A DNA stretch of 64,000 nt. It comes from CP2-2F sp034436355. Its GTDB lineage: Bacteria > Chloroflexota > Anaerolineae > Aggregatilineales > UBA2796. Positions 1 to 6,485 of the stretch are shown piece by piece. The notes beneath the pieces were generated by a model that saw only the letters and a program-made list of their open reading frames with translations, was not told the DNA's origin and made no database searches. Within the stretch, counting starts at the first letter, position 1. Every line of letters begins with the position of its first letter. Location: contig DAOTVQ010000029.1 in the NCBI GenBank assembly GCA_034436355.1, positions 58,343 to 122,342 on the forward strand. The letters are read 5' to 3'. The position numbers were made by a program, and so were the translations under genes.

Positions 1-787
1 GGCGGCGCTCTTGGCGGGCAGGCTTTTTCAGCGTGCGCCGATCTTAAGTGTGTTAGGTGTTGGTGTGGCGGTTGGCACATGCGTTATTGCGCTCAGCACG
101 CTGATGGCGCCGCGCGCCTTGCCGCCGTTGTTCCCTGTGCCAGCAGGGACGCAGAGCGTTGCCGTGCCATCCAAAGGCTTGCTGTTCCACCAAACATGGC
201 GTTTAGATCAACATCTGATCGCGCTCGACGGCAGCTTGCAGCCTGACCTACGCCGTATGCTGGAGCGTGGTGATTTGCACTCAGCGCTGGTGCGCTACGC
301 GCCTGATATGCTCTACCTTGCCCATGCAGAGGATGACTGGCGGTATACCGATGCCTTCACAACGCTTGGCTACACACCTTATCAAGCTGATCGTTTCTTT
401 CAGCGCGCTCTGCCTATCACAACGTTTACGGGACGCTTCTTCAGCGTGGATCAGGCGTTCAGCCCTGATTTGCACTTGCGCCAAGCCGAACTGACGACCG
501 AACTTAGCACAGGTGGCGATCTGCTGCGTGTGCGCTTGCGCTGGGAAGTTCAGCGCCCTGCCCGCCGCCCGATCACGGTGCAGATCGCGCTTGGGCAGGC
601 AGAACAACGCACCGAGTTTGCCGCGAACGTGTTCGGCGCAGGCAGCTTTGACACCTATCATGCCGTGCGCTTGCCGCCTGCTCTGCCTGAGGGCGCTGCG
701 ACGCTGCGTGTGCGTGCCATCGTGAACGGCGGCACGCTTGCCGAAGTGGAAGTGGCACGCCTTACGGTGCGCGCCATGACGGATTAG
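1..787 (+). CDS. C-terminal part of a membrane-anchored hypothetical protein (5' end outside the window)
   Basis: The frame is open from the first bases of the window, so the true start lies upstream. A TTG codon at 11 is the first possible internal start and has no convincing ribosome binding site. The visible N-terminal part holds one hydrophobic segment, about residues 12-38 counted from that TTG, followed by about 220 residues of soluble sequence. The layout resembles the C-terminal end of multi-pass glycosyltransferases of the GT39/ArnT type, but no diagnostic motif is visible. The gene ends convergently against the small minus-strand gene at 849-974. The function is not recognised. Confidence 0.6.
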   Translation, partial: AALLAGRLFQRAPILSVLGVGVAVGTCVIALSTLMAPRALPPLFPVPAGTQSVAVPSKGLLFHQTWRLDQHLIALDGSLQPDLRRMLERGDLHSALVRYAPDMLYLAHAEDDWRYTDAFTTLGYTPYQADRFFQRALPITTFTGRFFSVDQAFSPDLHLRQAELTTELSTGGDLLRVRLRWEVQRPARRPITVQIALGQAEQRTEFAANVFGAGSFDTYHAVRLPPALPEGAATLRVRAIVNGGTLAEVEVARLTVRAMTD

Positions 788-848
788 GCGGATAAACGCA
801 CTATGCGATCAAGATAATCTTCGGGAATTGACACAGTCACTTCAAGCC

Positions 849-974
849 TCAGTAGTTCCGCAGTGCTTCCTCGATGGTCTCACCATCCGTCACAATGCCA
901 ACTTCCTCGCCGCTGATCACATAATAGATTCCATCATCGTCAAAGCGTTCAAGATGAAAGTGTAAGGTCTGCAT
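849..974 (-). CDS. Short HicB-like (antitoxin-type) protein, probably truncated
   Basis: A 41-residue ORF starts at ATG 974 with a good upstream GAGGAA about 6 bases away. The residues YYVISGEEVGIVTDGETIEE followed by ALRN have the look of the HicB/DUF1902 small beta-alpha fold, in which a final helix starting ALxNLREA is normal. Here the frame stops just after ALRN. A +2 shift would continue with about 22 further residues to a stop at 784, so the gene may be frameshifted. It lies 25 bp downstream of the Uma2 gene on the same strand and is probably co-transcribed. No HicA-like toxin partner is visible beside it. The family call is by eye. Confidence 0.45.
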   Translation of the reverse strand: MQTLHFHLERFDDDGIYYVISGEEVGIVTDGETIEEALRNY

Positions 975-999
975 GTGCTGTTCCTCGCTACACAAAGCC

Positions 1000-1659
1000 T
1001 TATCGGTTCATACTTTGCACCAATGCCAACAAAGCCTCTCCGCTAGGCAATTCCTCCCGCCAGAGCAAACTTGGGTCAAGGGCAAAGTGTGGCAGCAAGC
1101 GTGAGATGAAGCGCCCTTGCTCATCACGCGGCAACAACTGGTAGCGCGGCGTCGGTTCATCGCCAGTGTGCAGCAGCGTCAAATGGTAAATCATGACCGC
1201 CTGCCGCAAGGGATCGATCAACCAATACTCACGGACGCCTGCTGCCTCATACTCAGTAAATTTGATACCGTAATCACGGCTGCTGCTCTCTGGGGAGACA
1301 ACTTCAATGACAATATCCGCCGCACCTTCGATATAGGTTGCTTTGGCGTGCTGAACGTTATCACTGAGCAAAATCATTAAATCAGGTTCACGCGCTGCCT
1401 TGTCCTCACCTAAGTACATTGGGATATTGGGCTGAATAAGTCTGCCTAAACCGCGCCCACTCAAAAAGAAATGCAGCACCATGCCCAGCAAGAAGATGAT
1501 GTTTTGATGCTGTTGGTTGTTGGTCATCTCATAAATTGCCACCTTGCCACCGATCCACTCGCTGCGAAAGCCTTCCAAGCTGCCATACAGGCGCAGATAC
1601 TCCGCAAAGCTGAGTTCTGTAGGCAGATCAGGTGCAGTGCGTGCTGGCTGTGTGATCAT
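1000..1659 (-). CDS. Uma2 family putative nuclease (DUF820, PD-(D/E)XK-like)
   Basis: The 219-residue protein has the family hallmarks in order: EPDL at about 91-94, IEVVSPES at about 118-125, a lysine at 133 and GVREYWLIDP at 141-150. These form the predicted PD-(D/E)XK-like core. Uma2 proteins are abundant in Chloroflexota and Cyanobacteria, usually as scattered paralogues, and their biological role is not established. ATG 1659 was chosen over a TTG nine codons upstream because the latter would overlap the preceding VOC gene. The gene follows the VOC gene by 11 bp and precedes the HicB-like ORF. Related copies are at 33208-33801 and 63688-64000. Confidence 0.85.
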   Translation of the reverse strand: MITQPARTAPDLPTELSFAEYLRLYGSLEGFRSEWIGGKVAIYEMTNNQQHQNIIFLLGMVLHFFLSGRGLGRLIQPNIPMYLGEDKAAREPDLMILLSDNVQHAKATYIEGAADIVIEVVSPESSSRDYGIKFTEYEAAGVREYWLIDPLRQAVMIYHLTLLHTGDEPTPRYQLLPRDEQGRFISRLLPHFALDPSLLWREELPSGEALLALVQSMNR

Positions 1660-1670
1660 CGGTGTATCAC

Positions 1671-2063
1671 TCAGGGCAAGTTGCAAAAAAGCGCGATGTT
1701 GTTGCCGTCAGGATCGTGGAGTGTGGCGTAGCGCTGTCCCCAGGGTGCGTCAAAGGGCGCTTTCTGCCCGTGGTAGCCGTTTGCCACCAAACGGTCGTAA
1801 GTGGCGTTCACCTCAGCCACGCTCGCGCACAGAAAGTCAAGGCTGATGCGATGTCCGCCTGCTGGTGGCGTCCATTCGGCATCAAAACGCTGGATGACCT
1901 CAACCGTATCCCACGCAAAGCGCAAGCCATTTGGCAGCACAACCTCCACATGCCCTTCGGCATCGTGTGCGGCGGGAATTTCCAGCCCAAGCGCACGGTA
2001 GAAGTCGAGCGAGGTCTTCATATCACGCACAACCAAGCCGATCAGGTCTAGTTTGGGAACCAT
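1671..2063 (-). CDS. VOC superfamily (glyoxalase / bleomycin-resistance type) protein
   Basis: The 130-residue protein shows a single vicinal-oxygen-chelate unit of two beta-alpha-beta-beta-beta halves. The first half opens with a beta strand followed by SLDFYRALGLEIP. The second half ends in the typical YATLHDPDGNNIALF. Members bind a metal and act as lyases, dioxygenases or antibiotic-binding proteins, and the substrate cannot be told from sequence. ATG 2063 is preceded by TAGGAG at proper spacing. The ORF remains open further upstream, but that part is unlike the family. It is probably the first gene of a VOC-Uma2-HicB-like unit transcribed from the promoter near 2140. Confidence 0.85.
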   Translation of the reverse strand: MVPKLDLIGLVVRDMKTSLDFYRALGLEIPAAHDAEGHVEVVLPNGLRFAWDTVEVIQRFDAEWTPPAGGHRISLDFLCASVAEVNATYDRLVANGYHGQKAPFDAPWGQRYATLHDPDGNNIALFCNLP

Positions 2064-2139
2064 GCAACACACTCCTAAGCTAAACAGGTGACAAGTGCTT
2101 ATCAAGGTTGGCAGCGCTGCGCGCCTCACCATGCCACAC

Positions 2140-2145
2140 ATTATA
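2140..2145 (-). promoter_or_regulatory. Candidate -10 box of the VOC/Uma2 unit
   Basis: Read on the minus strand this is a perfect TATAAT about 75 bases upstream of the VOC start codon. No good -35 element is seen at 16-18 bp. It lies in the 200-bp divergent region shared with fhs. Confidence 0.35.
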
Positions 2146-2208
2146 GCCTGATTCGAGCCACTTGGCAGGCGGCAACTTTCAAAAGCGCACCTTTCAAGCG
2201 CTACGCGC

Positions 2209-2214
2209 TATAAT
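2209..2214 (+). promoter_or_regulatory. Candidate -10 box of fhs
   Basis: TATAAT lies 50 bases upstream of the fhs ATG. The -35 region is weak, so only the -10 is well supported. Confidence 0.4.
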
Positions 2215-2264
2215 GAAGGTGGCACACACCCTAAAATTGATTAGCCAAAAGGATCGGTTTCTCG

Positions 2265-3965
2265 ATGCTTTCTGATATTGCCATTGCCCAGCGCGCCCAC
2301 TTAAAACACATTCATGAGATCGCCGCGCAAATGGGCTTAACCCCTGATGATCTCGACCTCTACGGCAGCCCTTATGTTGCCAAACTGCGCCTTGAGGCGC
2401 TGCCGAAACTGAGCAGCCGCCCGAATGGACGCTATATTGATGTGACCGCCATCACGCCGACGCCGCTGGGTGAAGGCAAAACGACCACCACCGTTGGGCT
2501 AGGGCAAGCGATGCAGCACATCGGCAAGCGCGCCGTGATCACGCTGCGGCAGCCCTCACAAGGTCCGACATTTGGCATCAAAGGCGGTGCTGCTGGCGGT
2601 GGCTATTCGCAAGTGGTGCCGATGGAGACCTTCAACCTGCACCTGACGGGCGATATTCATGCCGTCAGCGCTGCCAACAACCTGCTGGCTGCCATGATTG
2701 ACAACAAATTGATGCGCGGCAATCCGCTGCGGATTGACCCTGATAGCATCACGTGGAAGCGCGTCGTAGACATGAACGACCGCGCCCTGCGGCAAATCAT
2801 CGTTGGGCTAGGCGGCAGAGCCGAAGGCGGCGTGCTGCGCGAGACGGGCTTTGATATTGCGGTTGCCAGCGAGGTGATGGCAATCCTCGCCCTGACCACT
2901 TCCCTAGAAGACATGCGCGCACGCTTTGGACGCATTGTGATCGGCTTCACGGAGGATAAACAGCCCGTCACCGCTGAGCAAATCGGTGCCGCCGGCGCCA
3001 TGACCGTCCTGATGAAAGAGGCACTACGCCCGAACCTGCTCCAAACGCTTGAAAATACGCCCGCCATCGTCCACGCTGGACCGTTTGCCAACATCGCGCA
3101 TGGCAATAGCAGCATCCTTGCCGATCAGTTCGCCATCAAGTGCGCGGATTATGTGATTACCGAAAGCGGCTTTGGCGCCGATATTGGCGCGGAGAAATTC
3201 TTTAACATCAAATGCCGCTATAGTGGCTTGGCGCCTGATGCCGCCGTGCTGGTGGTGACGGTGCGTGCGCTAAAAGCACACAGCGGACGCTACCGCATTG
3301 TGGCAGGCAAAGCGCTGCCGCCAGAATTGTTGGAGCGCAACATTGCCGATGTCGAGGCAGGTGCGGCAAACCTGCTCAAGCAGATTGAGAACGTGCGCTT
3401 GCACGGCGTTACGCCGGTGGTGGCGATCAACGTCTTTGAGAGCGATCATCCCGACGAGATCGAGGTGATTCGGCGCATCGCCGTAGAAGGCGGCGCGCTG
3501 GGTGCAGCCGTTTCGCGCCATTTCACCGATGGCGGGCGCGGCGCAATCGAATTGGCGGAAATGGTGGTGCAAGCCGCCGAAACGCCTAGCCAATTCCGCT
3601 TCCTCTATGAGCTGGATCAGCCTATCAAGGCGAAGATCGAGGCGATTGCCACCAAAATCTACGGCGCGGAGGGCGTCAGCTTTGAGCCGCAAGCGGAAAA
3701 GCAAATCGCTATGTACGAGCGTGCTGGGCTGGGCAACTTGCCGATCTGCATGGCGAAGACGCACCTGAGCCTGAGCCATGATCCAACGCGGCGCGGCGCA
3801 CCAAAAGGCTTCACGCTGCCCATCCGCGAGGTGCGCGCCAGCGTGGGTGCGGGCTTCATCTATCCGCTGTGTGGCGAAATGCGGACGATGCCGGGGCTGT
3901 CCGAGCATCCCGCCGCCGAGAAAGTGGACATTGATGGAGATGGGAATATTGTTGGGTTGTTCTAA
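2265..3965 (+). CDS. fhs: Formate-tetrahydrofolate ligase
   Basis: This 566-residue protein has the normal family length. It catalyses ATP-dependent formylation of tetrahydrofolate to 10-formyl-THF in one-carbon metabolism, in the cytoplasm. The ATP-binding loop TPTPLGEGKTTTT lies at about 65-77, followed by the conserved RQPSQGPTFGIKGGAAGGGY and a C-terminal ending in PGLSEHPAAEKVDID. ATG 2265 follows an AAAGGAT ribosome site. The gene stands alone, divergent from the VOC gene and followed by a hairpin. Nothing nearby suggests a full Wood-Ljungdahl pathway, so a biosynthetic or formate-assimilating role is more likely than acetogenesis. Confidence 0.97.
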   Translation: MLSDIAIAQRAHLKHIHEIAAQMGLTPDDLDLYGSPYVAKLRLEALPKLSSRPNGRYIDVTAITPTPLGEGKTTTTVGLGQAMQHIGKRAVITLRQPSQGPTFGIKGGAAGGGYSQVVPMETFNLHLTGDIHAVSAANNLLAAMIDNKLMRGNPLRIDPDSITWKRVVDMNDRALRQIIVGLGGRAEGGVLRETGFDIAVASEVMAILALTTSLEDMRARFGRIVIGFTEDKQPVTAEQIGAAGAMTVLMKEALRPNLLQTLENTPAIVHAGPFANIAHGNSSILADQFAIKCADYVITESGFGADIGAEKFFNIKCRYSGLAPDAAVLVVTVRALKAHSGRYRIVAGKALPPELLERNIADVEAGAANLLKQIENVRLHGVTPVVAINVFESDHPDEIEVIRRIAVEGGALGAAVSRHFTDGGRGAIELAEMVVQAAETPSQFRFLYELDQPIKAKIEAIATKIYGAEGVSFEPQAEKQIAMYERAGLGNLPICMAKTHLSLSHDPTRRGAPKGFTLPIREVRASVGAGFIYPLCGEMRTMPGLSEHPAAEKVDIDGDGNIVGLF

Positions 3966-3977
3966 CAAAACTCACCC

Positions 3978-4007
3978 TTGTGAGGCGGAAAGATTTCTGC
4001 CTCACAA
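3978..4007 (+). terminator. Hairpin after fhs
   Basis: TTGTGAGGC pairs with GCCTCACAA across a 12-base loop. There is no U tract on the plus strand, so termination may be inefficient. Confidence 0.5.
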
Positions 4008-4119
4008 AAACGCTTTGCCTTCCAAGAAAACGTTTACACGCGCTGCTTTGTTGACCCTTTATGAACTCTAGAAAACGTGCTACCATTTTAGACAACGAAA
4101 AATTGCTCCAACTAGGTGC

Positions 4120-4149
4120 TTGACAAGGAGAGGAGGCGTATGTTAGACT
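4120..4149 (+). promoter_or_regulatory. Strong sigma-70-type promoter of the HTH/short-ORF unit
   Basis: TTGACA at 4120-4125 and TAGACT at 4144-4149 are separated by 18 bp. The purine-rich GGAGAGGAGG inside the spacer looks like a ribosome site for a 14-codon ORF at 4140, but its position inside the promoter makes that unlikely. Transcription would start just before the true ribosome site GGGAGG of the HTH gene. Confidence 0.6.
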
Positions 4150-4173
4150 GTGAACACTTGGGAGGCGCGGGCG

Positions 4174-4395
4174 ATGGTGCGTAGCGAAACTCGCAAACAA
4201 CCCATTGACCCGAATGCTATCTACAGTAGGCAAGAAGCGGCTGAAGCGCTCGGAGTGAGCCTCAGCACACTCAAAAAGCTGATCAGCGCGGGGCATCTGC
4301 GCGTCAGCCAGCCGGAAGGCGTTCGGCGTATTTTCATCAAGGGCGAGAGCATTCTCGCAATGCTTGACCAGACCGTTTTAGAAAGGCGTGCTTAG
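4174..4395 (+). CDS. Excisionase-like helix-turn-helix DNA-binding protein
   Basis: The 73-residue protein is essentially one MerR/excisionase-type winged HTH. It begins YSRQEAAEALGVSLSTLKKL, continues with a wing carrying GHLRV and ends RRIFIKGESILAML. Such proteins bind DNA and serve as excision factors, plasmid regulators or small transcription regulators. The start at 4174 fits GGAGG eight bases upstream. The stop is separated by one base from the ATG of the next ORF, which suggests coupled translation. No integrase is nearby, so a recombination role is not supported, and autoregulation of this unit is a reasonable guess. Confidence 0.75.
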   Translation: MVRSETRKQPIDPNAIYSRQEAAEALGVSLSTLKKLISAGHLRVSQPEGVRRIFIKGESILAMLDQTVLERRA

Positions 4396-4396
4396 C

Positions 4397-4792
4397 ATGG
4401 TTAACCAAATGGTGAGAGGGATTGCAATCGGGAAGATGAGCGCATCTGCGTTCGTCATCCGTGCGCGCCTCGTCGCCAGCGAGGGCGCCACCGCTAAGCC
4501 TCTCAGTGGTTTTACGAAGGCACAGGGTTCGCCACTGCCAAGTTTGGCAGGCTTGCTGGGTGGAGTGTTTGCCACAGGCAACGGCGCAGGGCTACGGAAT
4601 GCCTTGCCCAACCCACGGCGCAATGATCAAGATGATCCACGTGCCGCGCAGTTCGTAAACCTAATCAGCGTGAACACGCAGCGAACGGAGAGTGGATACA
4701 GCGCCAGTACTTGGCACGGAATGTATCCAATGCACATTAAAAACGGTCGGTTCAACGTCTTGGGAACATGCCGAAGGAGGCTTATCGCGTAA
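4397..4792 (+). CDS. Hypothetical 131-residue protein, coding status uncertain
   Basis: This ORF starts one base after the HTH stop codon and has AAAGG 11 bases upstream, so translational coupling is possible. The product has no recognisable domain, membrane segment or signal peptide. Codon use includes AGA, AGG, GGA, GGG and CTA much more often than neighbouring genes. This means either transferred DNA or a non-coding stretch that happens to stay open. An AGGAGG motif near the end (about 4775) has no properly placed ATG after it. The alternative is a structured RNA between the HTH gene and the terminator at 4852. Confidence 0.35.
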   Translation: MVNQMVRGIAIGKMSASAFVIRARLVASEGATAKPLSGFTKAQGSPLPSLAGLLGGVFATGNGAGLRNALPNPRRNDQDDPRAAQFVNLISVNTQRTESGYSASTWHGMYPMHIKNGRFNVLGTCRRRLIA

Positions 4793-4851
4793 CAAACGCG
4801 ACCTTCACGCGGAGTGTTCTTTACCCGCAACGCACCTTGAGCAAGCACGGG

Positions 4852-4890
4852 AGACGTAGAGCCGAAAAACAGAGGTTCTACGTCTTTTTT
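4852..4890 (+). terminator. Intrinsic terminator
   Basis: A perfect 9-bp stem (AGACGTAGA with TCTACGTCT) has a 16-base loop and is followed directly by a run of six T. It separates the HTH/131-residue ORF part from the 81-residue protein gene, so the latter may be expressed by read-through or from an unseen promoter. Confidence 0.8.
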
Positions 4891-4921
4891 GTCTGTCGGT
4901 GCCATTGGGAGTGACCAGCTT

Positions 4922-5167
4922 ATGTTGAGCAATCGTCTGGACATTCGCGTCTACCAGACTTTGTTTACGGAAGATCGCTTCGCGTCCTTATTCAAAACAG
5001 TAGATCGCTTGCACGATGTGGTGAGCGAAGGCAAGCTCGAACAGGTTACGAACTTGTCTCCAGAGGAGGTGATTGGGTGGCTACAAGATATAGCTTACAC
5101 ACTCAACGAGACCATCAGAGAACTGCAATCTTCGGAAGAACCCGAAGAAGCGGATCAAGCGTGGTAG
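4922..5167 (+). CDS. Hypothetical small helical acidic protein
   Basis: The predicted 81-residue protein has a helical middle (about residues 10-70) and a strongly acidic end (SSEEPEEADQAW). It has no membrane segment. ATG 4922 is preceded by GGGAG about nine bases upstream; an upstream GTG in the same frame would overlap the terminator region. The family is not recognised. It lies between two terminators, after the excisionase-like gene. Amphipathic helices and acidity suggest a protein-protein interaction role, but this is only an inference. Confidence 0.55.
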   Translation: MLSNRLDIRVYQTLFTEDRFASLFKTVDRLHDVVSEGKLEQVTNLSPEEVIGWLQDIAYTLNETIRELQSSEEPEEADQAW

Positions 5168-5229
5168 AAGCCTTTTTAGTGCGTTCAGTAATCAGTGTAC
5201 GGTGCATATGTCCCATAACGGAGGGAACA

Positions 5230-5388
5230 ATGCAGGCTCAACAAACCAGTTGTAGTGCTGACGGTTCGGGTGCGACGTATGGCAATGATGAGCCAGCCCT
5301 GAGCGTGCGCGGCGGCAAAATGTTCGCCATACATCGCACGTTCGGCGCAAAAGGCTGTTTGCCACACCCGCAAATGGGTACGCATTAG
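5230..5388 (+). CDS. Possible 52-residue micro-protein
   Basis: ATG 5230 is preceded by GGAGGG at about five bases, the best ribosome site in this stretch. The product is glycine-rich with two cysteines and no recognisable domain. It could be a chance ORF inside a non-coding transcript. Confidence 0.25.
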   Translation: MQAQQTSCSADGSGATYGNDEPALSVRGGKMFAIHRTFGAKGCLPHPQMGTH

Positions 5389-5466
5389 GGCTTTTCTGGA
5401 ACAATCCCATATGGTGAATGGGCGGATGGTTCTGGAAGAGCGCATAACAGCAGTTGAAGCAACCTA

Positions 5467-5619
5467 ATGCAAACAACCGGAATTCCATCCGCAACCAGCA
5501 CAGAATGTACTCTTCATCTCGGGCGTGCTGGAAGCCATTCAACCGAACTACTGTCCGAAACCATAACGACAAATTCGTTTTACAACTTCACGTGTGAACT
5601 GTTCCGAGCAAGCCCGTAG
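5467..5619 (+). CDS. Possible 50-residue micro-protein
   Basis: The ATG overlaps the stop of an 18-codon ORF (TAATG), a usual coupling arrangement. The product is Ser/Thr-rich with two cysteines and resembles no known family. The main support is position, and coding is doubtful. Confidence 0.18.
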   Translation: MQTTGIPSATSTECTLHLGRAGSHSTELLSETITTNSFYNFTCELFRASP

Positions 5620-5807
5620 CGGCGGCACATGGCAAGCGGCTTGCTCAGCAGCCTTTAGCGTTCTTGCGCTCGGTGGCAATGTCCACACATTGGGCGATAA
5701 TTTCTCTAGGTGATGTGCTTTCCGCCGCTGAATCCCTTCGGCTTGGGTGCGGCAAATGGGTGTTGGCAAGCCTGAGAGGATGATCAGCGCATGGCGGAAA
5801 GCCTCAC

Positions 5808-5842
5808 AGCGGCAGCTAGGGCAACTTGGCTGCCGCTTTTTT
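5808..5842 (+). terminator. Intrinsic terminator of the short-ORF unit
   Basis: AGCGGCAGC pairs perfectly with GCTGCCGCT across a 12-base loop, with six T directly after. It points in the plus direction and lies just outside the 3' end of the convergent sigma factor gene. Confidence 0.8.
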
Positions 5843-5862
5843 GTGCTGTGGTGCTGTCTGCC

Positions 5863-6417
5863 TCAGCCTTCATAGCCCTGCGCGCGCAGGGCAGCCGCCA
5901 AAGCCTGCAAGGCGCGGTATTGCAGCGCTTTGATGGCATCTACGCTTTTGCCCATCACTTGCGCGGTTAGCTCTAGGTTATAGCCCTCGATGAAGCGCAA
6001 GGCGATCACTTGCCGCTGCGGATCGGTGAGGCTGCCCAGCGCGGTGCGCAGTTGGTCGGCGCGGTATTCGGCGAGCAGTGGCGCGTCAAGGTCGCTCTCG
6101 GTGCTGATCTCGACGCTCTCCAGCGGCGCTTGATCGGCGGTGCGTTTGTAACGACGGTAGTGATCAATCACCCGCGCATGGGCAATCCGATACAACCAGA
6201 CCAATAAGGGAGCGCTGCGGTCTTCATAGGCGGGCAGGCTCTCCACCACGCGCAGAAAGACCTCCGCGGTGAGGTCTTCGGCGGTCTGTGCCGATTCCAC
6301 GCGAAAGAGGATGTAGCGATAGATTTTATCCACATAAGCGCGGTAGAGTGCCGCAAAAGCGTTTTGGTCGCCGCGCTGCGCCGCCTTGATCAACGCCTGT
6401 TCGCGTCGCCGTTCCAC
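5863..6417 (-). CDS. RNA polymerase sigma-70 family (ECF-type) sigma factor
   Basis: The protein has region 2 (about residues 10-75, including AEDLTAEVFLRVVES and the promoter-melting segment with LLVWLYRIAHARVIDHYRR) and region 4 (LTDPQRQVIALRFIEGYNLELTAQVMGKSVDAIKALQYRAL), with no extra domain. GTG 6417 is preferred, with GCAGGGC nine bases upstream. A TTG at 6459 would add 14 residues but lacks a ribosome site. It follows the Ser/Thr kinase gene on the same strand by about 70 bp and is likely co-transcribed. No anti-sigma factor gene is adjacent, so its activity may be set by the kinase or by synthesis alone. Confidence 0.9.
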   Translation of the reverse strand: MERRREQALIKAAQRGDQNAFAALYRAYVDKIYRYILFRVESAQTAEDLTAEVFLRVVESLPAYEDRSAPLLVWLYRIAHARVIDHYRRYKRTADQAPLESVEISTESDLDAPLLAEYRADQLRTALGSLTDPQRQVIALRFIEGYNLELTAQVMGKSVDAIKALQYRALQALAAALRAQGYEG

Positions 6418-6485
6418 CGTGAATGCCCTGCGCCCTTCCGAATTGCTGTGCAGATGCAATTGTAATCACGGGAAGGCGAATCGCG

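Larger units (their letters stand above)
5168..5862 (+). other. 695-bp stretch without a recognisable gene, ending in a strong terminator
   Basis: No ORF here encodes a recognisable protein on either strand. The plus strand carries a string of short ORFs, some with ribosome sites: 5230-5388 (52 codons, GGAGGG site), 5409-5465 (18 codons) whose TAATG overlaps the start of 5467-5619 (50 codons), and a 20-codon ORF near 5707. The stretch ends at a clear plus-strand terminator (5808-5842), so it is probably transcribed from the left. Either several micro-proteins or one structured non-coding RNA would fit. No RNase P, tmRNA or tRNA signature was found. Confidence 0.5.

Noticed and set aside
4140..4184. 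14-codon leader peptide with a strong ribosome-site-like sequence
   Set aside because: The purine-rich sequence lies inside the promoter spacer, so it would not be in the transcript.
4397..5842. RNase P RNA, tmRNA or other housekeeping RNA
   Set aside because: I looked for the conserved RNase P element GAGGAAAGTCC and the tmRNA ends and tag region; none is present. A novel RNA remains open but no known one fits.
4174..5842. Prophage or integrated plasmid
   Set aside because: An excisionase-like HTH protein alone is not enough. No integrase, structural, replication or partition gene and no attachment repeats were seen.
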